A program made the translations under genes and the position numbers. Below are positions 41,588 through 49,428 of a stretch of 64,000 nucleotides of DNA, piece by piece. This DNA is from JANRKB01 sp033763695 (GTDB taxonomy: Bacteria; Planctomycetota; Phycisphaerae; Phycisphaerales; UBA1924), in the NCBI GenBank assembly GCA_033763695.1, contig JANRKB010000026.1, forward strand, positions 1 through 64,000, written 5' to 3'. Under the pieces are notes generated by a model. The model was not told the origin of the DNA, ran no database searches, and saw only the letters and a program-made list of their open reading frames with translations. Position 1 is the stretch's first letter. The number at the start of each line of letters is the position of its first letter.

Positions 41588-42418
41588 TTAGCGGCGGCGA
41601 CGCGACGCGGCCAGACCGATCAGGCCCATCAGGCCCATCGTGCCCGGAGCGGGGACGACCGTCACGTTGCTGAACATAAAGTCCGACTCGTCGTTGATGA
41701 AGGGGTTGCGCTGGTTCTGCACAACCAGGCCCAGACGCGTGCCTTCGTTGAAGCCCTTCGTCCCGTCCGGCTCGCTCGCGCCCCAGAGTTTGATGCCCGA
41801 GTCGTGCACGCCGGTGACGGCGTCGGTGAAGATCAGGCGATAGCCGCCCAGCACCGCGTCGACCGTGCCCGGCGCGTAGAACTCAAAGCGCAGGTGGGCC
41901 GTCGTGTTGCGGGTATAGACGTTGTTGCCAAAGCCCGTGAACGGCATCACGCCGCCGAACACCGCGACTTCGCCGTCGGAGGCGACGAGGATGCGGCCTT
42001 CATCGGTGTAGCCCAAACCCGGGCGGGGGTTTTCGATCTGAATCGCGCCTTCCTTGCGCGGCGCACCGTTGGGCGCGCTGATCTTGATGTCCAGGTCCAG
42101 CACCCAGGACTGGCTCGCGTGCAGGCCCATGGCCGTCGCGCCGCCGTCCTTCGACAGATAAGCGATGTGCTTGTTGGCGTAGTTGCCGACGGTGCCCGCA
42201 GCGAACTTCTCGTTCACGTGCCAATCCAAGCCGCTCTTGGCGTAATCCTCGCGAACCTGAGCGCGGCCCGTGCCGTCGACCGTCAGGTTCGAGGTGCCAA
42301 AGTCGTTCCACAGGCGGGTCGTGACCGCCAGGCCGTTGGCCTGGGAAATGTCATCCGCCATCGCGACACCAGCCAGAGCAGTGAATGCGGTAAGCCCGAC
42401 GAGTAACTGAGCCTTCAT
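41588..42418 (-). CDS. PEP-CTERM protein of the glucan locus
   Basis: A 276-aa exported protein: signal peptide ending GVAMA (residue about 21), a body predicted beta-rich (WVLDLDIKISAPNGAP, RILVASDGEVAVFGGVMPF, TTAHLRFEFYAPGTVDAVLGGYRLIF), and the sorting tail VVPAPGTMGLMGLIGLAASRRRR (VPAP, hydrophobic helix, four Arg). The body may be a jelly-roll, carbohydrate-binding-type fold, though no family is certain. It is flanked by GH94 and GH144-type genes and two LacI-type operators lie 73-118 bases upstream of its start, so it probably binds or handles the same glucan at the cell surface. ATG 42418 has CGGAGAG upstream. Confidence 0.8.
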   Translation of the reverse strand: MKAQLLVGLTAFTALAGVAMADDISQANGLAVTTRLWNDFGTSNLTVDGTGRAQVREDYAKSGLDWHVNEKFAAGTVGNYANKHIAYLSKDGGATAMGLHASQSWVLDLDIKISAPNGAPRKEGAIQIENPRPGLGYTDEGRILVASDGEVAVFGGVMPFTGFGNNVYTRNTTAHLRFEFYAPGTVDAVLGGYRLIFTDAVTGVHDSGIKLWGASEPDGTKGFNEGTRLGLVVQNQRNPFINDESDFMFSNVTVVPAPGTMGLMGLIGLAASRRRR

Positions 42419-42490
42419 GGTCTATCTCTCCGAATGATGCCGTCGAGGAAGCCCCGGATCGGTCGAACGCTGGCCGAAGGGGCGACGGCA

Positions 42491-42504
42491 TGAAAGCGGT
42501 TTCA
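42491..42504. promoter_or_regulatory. LacI-type operator, site B
   Basis: TGAAAGCGGTTTCA, read on the minus strand as TGAAACCGCTTTCA, fits TGWAAMCGCTTWCA fully. It lies 73 bases upstream of the PEP-CTERM gene start. Confidence 0.7.
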
Positions 42505-42522
42505 TCCGCCCTTCTATCCTGC

Positions 42523-42536
42523 CGAAAGCGTTTACA
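42523..42536. promoter_or_regulatory. LacI-type operator, site C
   Basis: CGAAAGCGTTTACA, minus strand TGTAAACGCTTTCG, matches the consensus except the last base. It is centred 32 bases from site B, about three DNA turns, allowing cooperative binding. Confidence 0.6.
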
Positions 42537-42574
42537 CGTGTCAAGGCAATTCCGCCGCTTCCGCGCAAAATTCT

Positions 42575-44191
42575 TTACCTGTGCGTCGCCTGCACGCCCG
42601 CCTGGACCGGGGGAAACTTCAGCCGCTCGACCCCCGCTCGTACGAACGGATGTTCGTGGAACAGCCGCCACAGCAGCCCTGTGCGGGCATTCTCGATCGC
42701 CAGGATCAGCGGCCCCTGGTCAATCGCGACGTAGTCCTCGGCCACCCAGTTCTTGCGGCGGTTGATTGAATCGCGGAAGCCGTATCCGCCGCTCGCCGGG
42801 TCGGACCACATCCGGGGCGTCCCGTCGGGGTTCTTGAGTTCCTTGTAGTACCGCATTGCGGCGATCGCCGGCTGCGGATCAAACATGATCGTGCTGCCCG
42901 CCGTGTACGGCGCGAAGGTGCCGTCACCGATCTGATCGCGCCCCGCCGGCGGCCGCGCGACCGCGATGTCGATGTCGCGCCGCAGTTTCGCATCCGCGAT
43001 CGGATCGGGGAAGAACCCGGGCACGGCATACGTCGCCTTCTCACCCGCCTTGGTCGGCGGCGCGTCGGACGCCGAGAGCCCCCACTCATGTTCGCTCTTG
43101 TCGGTGATCTTCCACGGGTTCTTGGCCGACTTGATGCGATGCAGCAGCGTTGTCCGCCGCGCGTTCTCCCACCAGTCCACCCGCGGGCGATTGATCACAC
43201 CCAGCGCCATCGGGTCGTCAACGCCCATCGCGCGATAGTCCATCCAGCAGTGCGCGAAGAAACTCGTGAAGAGTGCGCCCGACCACGGAAAGTAGACCAG
43301 CGGTCCGGTGTTTTCATACTGCCCGAGCGCACGGCGCAACCGGTAGTACGCCGCCGGATCGATGCGATGCTCAGCGCGCGGCGACATGACGGCGAGGAAC
43401 GTCACAAGCCGATGCTCATCACCCGCGTCGATCCAGCCGTAGTTGGTGAACTTGCCCGGACCAAGCGGCTTTTTGATGTCGTCGGGTTCCCACGCGAGGC
43501 GGATCATGCCGCGTTCGAACGCCGGGGCATCGTCGCCGAAGGCGAAGGCCTTCCAATCGCACTCTTCGATGAGTCGATCGGCGATCGCCTTCACCTCGCC
43601 GCCGAAGTACGTCGACGACGTGATCGCACCCGCGAGAAACAGCGCGGTGTCGATGGTGGACGCAACATGCTCATACGGCGTGTCGGGCTGTCCGCCGGTG
43701 CTCGCGTCCAGGAAGTGAAAGAACATCCCGAAGCGTCGGTTCTCCGGATGCGCGTCGAGCGTCCGCAGGATGAGCAGCGTGCGCTGCTCGGCCTGGGCCC
43801 GTGTCACCCAGCCGCGTTCGGCTCCGACGATGATCGCCGACAACTGAAACCCAACGCCCGCGACACTCACCATCGGGTGCGTCGAGCGATCGGGCACCAT
43901 GCCCGTCGTCGGATGCGCGGCGTTCCAGAAGAAGTTGAAGCAGCCACGCTGCACACTCTCCAAGAGCGCCGCGTCCTCAGGCGAGAACGCGAACGGAGGC
44001 CGCGGCGTCCCCGCGGGGGACTCGATCACCACCGCGGCACTCGGCGCAGGCTCCGTCACGCCGGGGGGCGTTGCGGCACAGGCACTCAGCCCCGCCGCGG
44101 CCAGGACGCATGCAAGACGCAGACCGAGCACGCCCGCTCCGCGAGCCAGACGCCGCAAGCCGACTCGGGGCAACTGCCGGGAAGAGTGCAT
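42575..44191 (-). CDS. GH144-type endo-beta-glucanase lipoprotein
   Basis: A 538-aa predicted lipoprotein: signal with lipobox LSAC (Cys about 36). The catalytic (alpha/alpha)6 domain matches the glycoamylase/GH144 pattern: CFNFFWNAAHPTTGMVPDRST, VSVAGVGFQLSAIIVGAERGW, GMFFHFLDASTGGQ, STIDTALFLAGAITSSTYFGG, then YFPWSGALFTSFFAHCWMDYRAMG and GLSASDAP. Characterised GH144 members are endo-beta-1,2-glucanases. It would cut polymer at the outer surface or in the periplasm, and the GH94 phosphorylase would process the products inside. ATG 44191 has GGAG six bases upstream. It is divergent from lacI, sharing operator D. Confidence 0.82.
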   Translation of the reverse strand: MHSSRQLPRVGLRRLARGAGVLGLRLACVLAAAGLSACAATPPGVTEPAPSAAVVIESPAGTPRPPFAFSPEDAALLESVQRGCFNFFWNAAHPTTGMVPDRSTHPMVSVAGVGFQLSAIIVGAERGWVTRAQAEQRTLLILRTLDAHPENRRFGMFFHFLDASTGGQPDTPYEHVASTIDTALFLAGAITSSTYFGGEVKAIADRLIEECDWKAFAFGDDAPAFERGMIRLAWEPDDIKKPLGPGKFTNYGWIDAGDEHRLVTFLAVMSPRAEHRIDPAAYYRLRRALGQYENTGPLVYFPWSGALFTSFFAHCWMDYRAMGVDDPMALGVINRPRVDWWENARRTTLLHRIKSAKNPWKITDKSEHEWGLSASDAPPTKAGEKATYAVPGFFPDPIADAKLRRDIDIAVARPPAGRDQIGDGTFAPYTAGSTIMFDPQPAIAAMRYYKELKNPDGTPRMWSDPASGGYGFRDSINRRKNWVAEDYVAIDQGPLILAIENARTGLLWRLFHEHPFVRAGVERLKFPPVQAGVQATHR

Positions 44192-44288
44192 AACCAGCTC
44201 CGAGAACCGATGTTGGACGCCGCGGCAGGCCCGAACAGCGGGCGAGCCGTGGAGGCATCCCTTCATGCTAGCGTCAATTTCTTGGGTA

Positions 44289-44302
44289 TGAAACCGCTTT
44301 CT
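44289..44302. promoter_or_regulatory. LacI-type operator, site D
   Basis: TGAAACCGCTTTCT matches TGWAAMCGCTTWCA except the last base. It lies between the divergent GH144-type gene (98 bases) and the LacI regulator gene (22 bases), so it can serve both, including autoregulation. Confidence 0.7.
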
Positions 44303-44324
44303 TTGTCGAGAAGGATTCGGTAGG

Positions 44325-45422
44325 ATGAAGCGCGTGATCAACAAGTCGACATCACGCTCGCCCGGCGGTAGTGCCCGCGCGAGCTCGCGCGTCGCCAGCG
44401 CCCGCACCGCCGCATCGATCCAGGATGTCGCCGCTGAGGCCGCGGTGTCGATTGCGACGGTCAGCCGCGTGCTGAACAACCCCAATCTGGTCTCCGAAGG
44501 CACCGCGACCAAAGTCCGTGCCGCGATCGACAAACTGGGCTATCGCCCCAATGCGTTCGCACAGGGACTGATGACGCGCACCAGCCGCGTGCTGGGCATC
44601 GCGCTGCCCGACATCCACGGCGAGTTCTACTCCCAGCTCCTCCTCGGCGCAGACGCCGAGGCACGCAAGTCGGGCTATCACCTCTTGGTCAGCTCCGACG
44701 CCCGCGCGGGCGACATGCCCGGTCCCAACCTCGCCTTCGGTCTGCTCGACGGCCTGGCGATCATGCTCACCGAGCCCAACCCGCAGATCCTCAAGGAAGC
44801 CAATGCCGCGGGCGTTCCGCTCGTGCTCGTCGACGGCGATCCGAGCGCGGGCGCACACGATGTGATCCTCGTGGACAACGAGAGCGGCGCGCGTGACGCG
44901 ACGGCACACCTGCTCTCGCGCTGCCAGCCTTCGCACTGCTACTTCGTCGGCGGCCCGAAAGAGAACTTCGACACCGCCAGCCGCGCCAAGGGCTTTGCCG
45001 CGGTGCTCAGTGAGAGCGGCTCCAAGCCCAAGCCTGCGCAGATGGCGTTTGGCCAATACTCCTTCGAGTGGGGACGCGGCTGGGCCGCGGGCATGATCGG
45101 ACGCGGACTGCTCCGCGGCGCGGGCGTGCTCGCGGGCAACGACGACATCGCCTACGGCGTCATCCACGCGGCACGCGAAGCGGGCCTCGTCGTGCCCGAC
45201 GATCTGCTGGTCATCGGCTTTGACGACACCCGCCTCGCGTCGCTCATTCAGCCCACGCTCACGACCGTGCGCATCCCGCTGCCCGAAGTCGGCGCGGCGG
45301 CGGTGCGTGCGCTCATCAACCGCATCGAGTCGCCCGACGCTCCGGCGGAGTCGCTGATGCTCAAGCCCTCGCTGATCGTGCGCGAGAGCACCTCGCCGCG
45401 CGAATGGCGCCACGGCAAGTAA
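44325..45422 (+). CDS. LacI-family transcriptional regulator
   Basis: A 365-aa regulator. After a 28-residue basic extension, the helix-turn-helix reads ASIQDVAAEAAVSIATVSRVLNNPNLVSE, with the hinge helix at FAQGLMTRTS. A sugar-binding periplasmic-protein-like domain follows (VLGIALPDIHGEFYSQLLLGADAEA, GLVVPDDLLVIGFDDTRLASLIQPTLTTVRIP). It probably binds palindromes such as those at 41089, 42491, 42523 and 44289 and releases them with a glucan-derived sugar. AAGGA lies nine bases before ATG 44325. Confidence 0.92.
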   Translation: MKRVINKSTSRSPGGSARASSRVASARTAASIQDVAAEAAVSIATVSRVLNNPNLVSEGTATKVRAAIDKLGYRPNAFAQGLMTRTSRVLGIALPDIHGEFYSQLLLGADAEARKSGYHLLVSSDARAGDMPGPNLAFGLLDGLAIMLTEPNPQILKEANAAGVPLVLVDGDPSAGAHDVILVDNESGARDATAHLLSRCQPSHCYFVGGPKENFDTASRAKGFAAVLSESGSKPKPAQMAFGQYSFEWGRGWAAGMIGRGLLRGAGVLAGNDDIAYGVIHAAREAGLVVPDDLLVIGFDDTRLASLIQPTLTTVRIPLPEVGAAAVRALINRIESPDAPAESLMLKPSLIVRESTSPREWRHGK

Positions 45423-45475
45423 CGTCGTGGGTCACCAGCGGCGACGCGCGAGAGCGAATCGGTTGGCTCGGAAGA

Positions 45476-46375
45476 TCAGCCCTGTGCCGTGGGCACGCCG
45501 ACGATCGCCACGCCCATCTCATCCGCGGCGTCGATCATCTTCTCTTTCTCGAGCATGATGACATCGCCCGCGGCGAGCGCGAGACACCCGCCGCCGGCCG
45601 CGGCGAGATTCTCAATCGTGCGGACACCGACGGTGGGCACATCGCTGCGTCGATCGTGGCCCGCACGGGCGCCCTTGCAGAGCGTCCAGCCGCGTGCCTT
45701 GCAGAGCTGGCCCACGCGCTGAATCATGCGATCGGTGCCTTCGACGGCCTCGACCGCGATCACGTCGCGTTCGCGGATGGCGATCGACTGCCCGATATCC
45801 AGCTGCAGCGCCCGCGAGAGCATCGGCCAGGCGAACTGCACGTCCTGCTCCTGCTCAGGGGTCGGACGCGTCCGCGTCATGACGCCCGCGTGCGCCAGCG
45901 CATCGGGGATCGGCGCGGTCGAGTCCAGCAGAGCGACGCCGAAGCGATCAAGCTCATTGGCGATCGCGGTGAGGATGGCGTGCGAGCGGCGGTCGTGGCG
46001 CAGGTGCTTGTACCACGCGACCATCGTGTTCCAGTCGGGGATGTTGCGGACGACCCGGAACGGATCGTGCATCATCTTGGCCTTGTCCACCCGCCCCACC
46101 ATGATGGCGTGCCGAACGCCCAGGCCCGAGAGAATGCGGCCCCAGGTGCCGATGCGGAACAGGCCCACCTCTTGGAAGGTGTCGCACATGGCGGGCAACT
46201 GCTCGTCGAACTGGCGACGCAGGCCGAGGCCGTGGATCGTGTGCCCGGCCTCGCGCAGGCCGCGGGCGACGGCGATGGGCAGCAGGCCGCCGCCAGCGAT
46301 CAGACCGATGGCGGTGGGCGCCGCGGGCGGGTCCGGGAGGATGGTGAGCGAGGCTGACGGGAGTGCTGCAAGCAT
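45476..46375 (-). CDS. lpxI: UDP-2,3-diacylglucosamine pyrophosphatase, LpxI type
   Basis: A 299-aa protein of the LpxI (DUF1009) family. It starts with IGLIAGGGLLPIAVARGLREAGH, then RIGTWGRILSGLGVRHAIMVGRVDKAKM. The C-terminal domain has GQSIAIRERDVIAVEAVEGTDRMI, then KGARAGHDRRSDVPTVGVRTIENLAAAGG and ALAAGDVIMLEKEKMI. LpxI hydrolyses UDP-2,3-diacylglucosamine to lipid X in lipid A synthesis, replacing LpxH. It points to a Gram-negative outer membrane. ATG 46375 is taken; the longer frame upstream is low-complexity. It ends 53 bases from the convergent lacI stop. Confidence 0.9.
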   Translation of the reverse strand: MLAALPSASLTILPDPPAAPTAIGLIAGGGLLPIAVARGLREAGHTIHGLGLRRQFDEQLPAMCDTFQEVGLFRIGTWGRILSGLGVRHAIMVGRVDKAKMMHDPFRVVRNIPDWNTMVAWYKHLRHDRRSHAILTAIANELDRFGVALLDSTAPIPDALAHAGVMTRTRPTPEQEQDVQFAWPMLSRALQLDIGQSIAIRERDVIAVEAVEGTDRMIQRVGQLCKARGWTLCKGARAGHDRRSDVPTVGVRTIENLAAAGGGCLALAAGDVIMLEKEKMIDAADEMGVAIVGVPTAQG

Positions 46376-46836
46376 CCGGAGATCTGTTCCAAAATCGTGC
46401 CGGGAAAGGGCTTGCGGCGTGGTCTGGCCGCCTGCCGTCGCGTCCGCGAGCGTCCATGAGCGTGCATGAACGTCGGTCGGGCTTCCGACCCCGCGCGTTC
46501 GCAACCCGTGCAGGGAGTCAGTGTAGGCATCCACTAACTGGGCTGCCAGCCGCGGCATGGCCCCCGGCCCATCCAGCCCCGCCGTCGCAGGTCGCCACCC
46601 AACCCCCACGACCCAAACCCACGATCCAACACCTTCCATCGACCCAAGCCGGAGGCGGCGATGAAAGACGGAGGCGCAGACACACACCGAACCGGTTTGC
46701 CGGCACGCTTGATCCGCCTGACGGTCGCCGCCGCGGCGTGCGGAGGAGCCCGGGCGAGGGGGTGTGGAGGTGAGGGGGTGATGTCTCGTGGTTTGCTCGC
46801 TCGCCGTCGTCTTTGGCCGCGGGTTGTCACACCAGG

Positions 46837-46890
46837 TTGTCAAATCTACTTGTCAAGGCAGGGCCCGGGGCTGACAACTTGATCTGACAA
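46837..46890. repeat. TTGTCA palindrome P1
   Basis: TTGTCA-x-ATCTACTTGTCA on the left and TGACAACTTGATCTGACAA on the right flank a GGGCCCGGGG core. The arms pair with several mismatches. Same plan as P3 at 49080. Confidence 0.7.
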
Positions 46891-46927
46891 GCAGAGCAGA
46901 CACGCGGTACGGGTGGATGAAGCACCT

Positions 46928-46990
46928 CAGCTTTCCGGATCAACTTGTCACCACCGGCCCCGGGGTTGACAAGCTGAAGTGAAAAGCTGG
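46928..46990. repeat. AGCTTT/TTGTCA palindrome P2
   Basis: Left arm with AGCTTTCC and ACTTGTCA, right arm with TTGACAAGCT and AAAAGCT, around CCGGCCCCGGGG. It combines words of P1/P3 (TTGTCA) and P4 (AGCTTTTCA). Confidence 0.65.
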
Positions 46991-47000
46991 GGGCGAAGGG

Positions 47001-47045
47001 AAAGCGAAAAACGAAAAGCAGCAAAGCTCAAATGATCCGGCCAGG
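47001..47045 (+). repeat. GCGAAAA/CCGTCCAG repeat, copy a
   Basis: AAAGCGAAAAACGAAAAGC, then AAAGCTCAAATGATCCGGCC. Pairs as an inverted partner with copy f at 47146-47196. Confidence 0.7.
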
Positions 47046-47145
47046 CACGCGGCCAGCAGACGGGCGACGGATCGATCGATCGACCTGCCGCCACCGATTG
47101 ATCGACCTGCCGGGACTGATCGACCAACTGAACGCGATCAATCCA

Positions 47146-47196
47146 CTGGACGGTTCATTTGCGCTTTTCGTTTTTCGCTTTTCGCTTTTCTTTCGC
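47146..47196 (-). repeat. GCGAAAA/CCGTCCAG repeat, copy f (inverted)
   Basis: On the minus strand GCGAAAAGCGAAAAACGAAAAGC is followed by GCAAATGAACCGTCCAG. Opposite orientation to copy a, 100 bases apart. Confidence 0.7.
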
Positions 47197-47435
47197 ATGT
47201 CCACGTTTGCGCGCGCGCCGTGGTGCGCACCGCGCGTGCCGCGGCACATTTTCCAAGATTTTCTTTTTGCCTGAAATCACTGCACCAAACGCACTTTTCC
47301 ACAAGTCGCGCGGACACTTCTGCGCGCACAAACGTGTCCGCGGGGGGGGTCATATAGAGCGGCGTGTGTGGCGACTCTTCTCATAGAAAAGAAGAGAGGG
47401 GGAGTGCGTTTTTCTTCCCGCGAAGCGCGGGAAGC

Positions 47436-47471
47436 AAAGCGAAAAACGAAAAGCTCACATGATCCGTCCAG
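47436..47471 (+). repeat. GCGAAAA/CCGTCCAG repeat, copy b
   Basis: AAAGCGAAAAACGAAAAGCT then CACATGATCCGTCCAG. It lies 64 bases before the first 109-bp unit. Confidence 0.7.
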
Positions 47472-47534
47472 CACGCTCGCGCTCGGCGTGCCGTCCGTGC
47501 CACTGATGTCGAAGATGATGCGCACATCGATCTC

Positions 47535-47643
47535 GTGCCACTGATGTCGGAGTCTTTGACGACATCAGTGTTCTGTGGCGTGATGCGCGGTCGTCGGCTC
47601 AGCAGCACCGAGATGCTCGCAGAGCCTCCCATCTCGGTGGCAC
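47535..47643 (+). repeat. 109-bp double-hairpin unit, copy 1
   Basis: Bounded by GTGCCAC and GTGGCAC. Left stem CACTGATGTCG/CGACATCAGTG, right stem CACCGAGATG/CATCTCGGTG. Located just downstream of the transposase stop codon. Confidence 0.9.
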
Positions 47644-47697
47644 GGGAAAGCATCTGGGTTGCACGGGAGACAGTTTCGGCGGCACGGCTCGCGCCGT

Positions 47698-48270
47698 CTA
47701 CACATACCCGCACCACTTCCGCCAACCCGGATCAATCGGCTCGTCGCACTCCCATTCACAGTGCGGCGATCGTGCCCACCAATGAAGACTCGACCATCGC
47801 CAATCATGCGGGTCCTTGGCCAGTCCGCGTTCCGCGGGGTTGCGATGAATGTACTGCAGTTCGCGCGTCAGTTCTGAGTGGTCGCGGATGCTTCGATCAA
47901 AGCCCCCGCCCGCCAGCCAGACGCGCGGGGCGCCGCGTCGGCCCCGCAGGCGATCAATCGCTCGCGGCGCTTCGATGCTCCAGTTGGCAATCAGACGCTT
48001 GGCGAATCGCGACTTGATCGAACGCAATGACGATCCAAGTGATCGCGTCGCTGCAGGCCGCGCGATCAGATGAACATGCTCTGGCATGACGACCCACGCG
48101 AGGAGCCCGAAGCCATGCTCTGCGCGAACCTCGTAGAGACACTCGACAAACAACGCCGCGGCACGATCAGAACGCAGCAGAGGCAACCGGCCTTCGCACG
48201 AAAATGTGATGAACCGGGCATCACGTGAGAGTTCCCGGCGGCGCATCTGCTTGCGAGGTGCGGGTTCCAC
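47698..48270 (-). CDS. REP-associated tyrosine transposase (RAYT, Y1 family)
   Basis: A 190-aa transposase of the HUH type. The metal-binding HxH lies in LLAWVVMPEHVHLIARP (about residue 66) and the catalytic Tyr in ELQYIHRNPAERGLAKDP (about 138), followed by DWRWSSLHWW. This matches the REP-associated family, whose members process REP-like hairpins rather than carrying terminal repeats. Gene length is normal and no frameshift is seen, so it may be active. GTG 48270 gives 190 aa; ATG 48246 (MRRRELSRDARFITF) is the more family-like start. It is flanked by one 109-bp double-hairpin unit downstream and four upstream, all in opposite orientation to the gene. Confidence 0.9.
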   Translation of the reverse strand: MEPAPRKQMRRRELSRDARFITFSCEGRLPLLRSDRAAALFVECLYEVRAEHGFGLLAWVVMPEHVHLIARPAATRSLGSSLRSIKSRFAKRLIANWSIEAPRAIDRLRGRRGAPRVWLAGGGFDRSIRDHSELTRELQYIHRNPAERGLAKDPHDWRWSSLHWWARSPHCEWECDEPIDPGWRKWCGYV

Positions 48271-48299
48271 GCGCGAAGCCTATTTGGAACCCTGACTCC

Positions 48300-48408
48300 G
48301 TGCCACTGATGTCGGAGTCTTCGACGACATCAGTGTTCTGTGGCGTGTTGCGCGGTCGTCGGCTCAGCAGCACCGAGATGCTCGCAAAGCCTCCCATCTC
48401 GGTGGCAC
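48300..48408 (+). repeat. 109-bp double-hairpin unit, copy 2
   Basis: Same layout as copy 1, stems CACTGATGTCG/CGACATCAGTG and CACCGAGATG/CATCTCGGTG. It starts 30 bases upstream of the transposase start codon. Confidence 0.9.
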
Positions 48409-48471
48409 GGAAGGCGTCTCGTTGGCACGGGAAGGTTTCACGGTTCGACACACTGTTCAAGGGCGTGATTC

Positions 48472-48580
48472 GTGCCACTGATGTCGGAGTCTTCGACGAC
48501 ATCAGTGTTCTGTGGCGTGTTGCGCGGTCGTCGGCTCCTCAGCACCGAGATGCTCGCAAAGCCTCCCATCTCGGTGGCAC
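48472..48580 (+). repeat. 109-bp double-hairpin unit, copy 3
   Basis: Nearly identical to copy 2, exactly 109 bases from GTGCCAC to GTGGCAC. Confidence 0.9.
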
Positions 48581-48593
48581 GGGAGGCAGACAC

Positions 48594-48636
48594 AAAGCTC
48601 AGAACGAAAAGCGAAAAGCTCAAAGGATCCGTCCAG
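48594..48636 (+). repeat. GCGAAAA/CCGTCCAG repeat, copy c
   Basis: Follows copy 3 of the 109-bp unit: AAGCTCAGAACGAAAAGCG, then AAAGCTCAAAGGATCCGTCC. Confidence 0.7.
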
Positions 48637-48662
48637 CGTGCCAGCCGCACGGCGTTCCTTCC

Positions 48663-48771
48663 GTGCCACTGATGTCCGAGTCTGCGAGGACATCAGTGCT
48701 CTGTGGGGTGTCGCGTGGTCGTCCGCTCAGCAGCACCGAGATGCTCGCAAAGCCTCCCATCTCGGTGGCAC
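48663..48771 (+). repeat. 109-bp double-hairpin unit, copy 4
   Basis: The left stem is CACTGATGTCC/GGACATCAGTG: the innermost G-C pair of copies 1-3 is replaced by C-G on both sides, a compensatory change. Confidence 0.9.
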
Positions 48772-48784
48772 GGGAGGCAGACAC

Positions 48785-48827
48785 AAAGCTCAAAACGAAA
48801 AGCGAAAAGCTCAAATGATCTGTCCAG
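48785..48827 (+). repeat. GCGAAAA/CCGTCCAG repeat, copy d
   Basis: AAGCTCAAAACGAAAAGCG then AAAGCTCAAATGATCTGTCC; adjacent to copy 4 of the 109-bp unit. Confidence 0.7.
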
Positions 48828-48891
48828 GGTGCGAGCGCACGGCGGCGTCTTCCGCGCCACGGATGTCGGAGGTAGTGCGCACAACGAACCC

Positions 48892-49000
48892 GTGCCACTG
48901 ATGTCCGAGTCTGCGAGGACATCAGTGCCGACGATCGGTGGACGAAGTCGTCGGCTCCTCAACACCGAGACGCTCGCAAAGCCTCACATCTCGGTGGCAC
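48892..49000 (+). repeat. 109-bp double-hairpin unit, copy 5
   Basis: Same compensatory left stem as copy 4, with a more diverged middle. The right stem has CACCGAGACG/CATCTCGGTG. It is followed by a partial CATCTCGGTGGCAC duplicate. Confidence 0.88.
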
Positions 49001-49079
49001 GGGGGACATCTCGGTGGCACGAAGACAATCGGCGACGCGAGAAGGCGCAGCAGGGGCGGCTCGCGCCTTCGGCCGTAGG

Positions 49080-49133
49080 TTGTCAGGTTTACTTGTCAGG
49101 GCTGGGCCCGGGGTTGACAAGTAGACCTGACAA
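49080..49133. repeat. TTGTCA palindrome P3
   Basis: TTGTCAGGTTTACTTGTCA pairs with the right arm TTGACAAGTAGACCTGACAA, with a single mismatch that can be a G-T wobble, around GGGCCCGGGG. Confidence 0.75.
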
Positions 49134-49222
49134 GTAGATCCGACAAGTCGTTCTGGCAGGGAGGCATGGCCAGTCGATCCGACACCTGGCCTGGGGCGGT
49201 GACATGCCGCAGCTCTTCATCG

Positions 49223-49285
49223 CAGCTTCTCATCCCAGCTTTTCAACCCCGGGGGTGGTGTTGAGAAGCTGAGATGAAAAGCTGG
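49223..49285. repeat. AGCTTCTCA palindrome P4
   Basis: A 24-base left arm (CAGCTTCTCATCCCAGCTTT...) and the right arm 49261-49285 pair at 21 of 25 positions. It shares the AGCTTTTCA word with P2. Confidence 0.7.
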
Positions 49286-49295
49286 CGGGGGCGAG

Positions 49296-49341
49296 GCGAA
49301 AGCGAACAGCGAAAAGCGAGAAACGAAAATGAGCCGTCCAG
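49296..49341 (+). repeat. GCGAAAA/CCGTCCAG repeat, copy e
   Basis: Repeated GCGAACA/GCGAAAA/ACGAAAA words, then TGAGCCGTCCAG. Inverted partner copy g lies 35 bases away. Confidence 0.65.
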
Positions 49342-49375
49342 CAGGTCGGTCGGTCCCGTCCAGCGGGCCGCGCGA

Positions 49376-49428
49376 CTGGAACGATCATTCTCGCTTTTCG
49401 CTGTTCGCTGTTCGCTTTCTGCTTTCCC
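49376..49428 (-). repeat. GCGAAAA/CCGTCCAG repeat, copy g (inverted)
   Basis: Minus strand: repeated GCGAACA and GCGAAAA words, then GCGAGAATGATCGTTCCAG. It abuts the sppA stop codon at 49431. Confidence 0.65.

Larger units (their letters stand above)
46376..47697. other. Repeat-rich intergenic block upstream of lpxI
   Basis: About 1.3 kb with no supported gene. It contains palindromes P1 and P2 (46837-46990), three members of the GCGAAAA/CCGTCCAG family, a run of eight or nine G near 47341-47349, and the first 109-bp double-hairpin unit (47535-47643). No promoter of clear type was found. Confidence 0.7.

Noticed and set aside
46376..46843. Long N-terminal extension of LpxI
   Set aside because: The region is low-complexity, lacks family features, and would add over 150 residues to a protein of normal length.
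47535..49000. CRISPR array
   Set aside because: Units are 109 bp with two internal palindromes and irregular spacing filled by other repeats; no cas genes.
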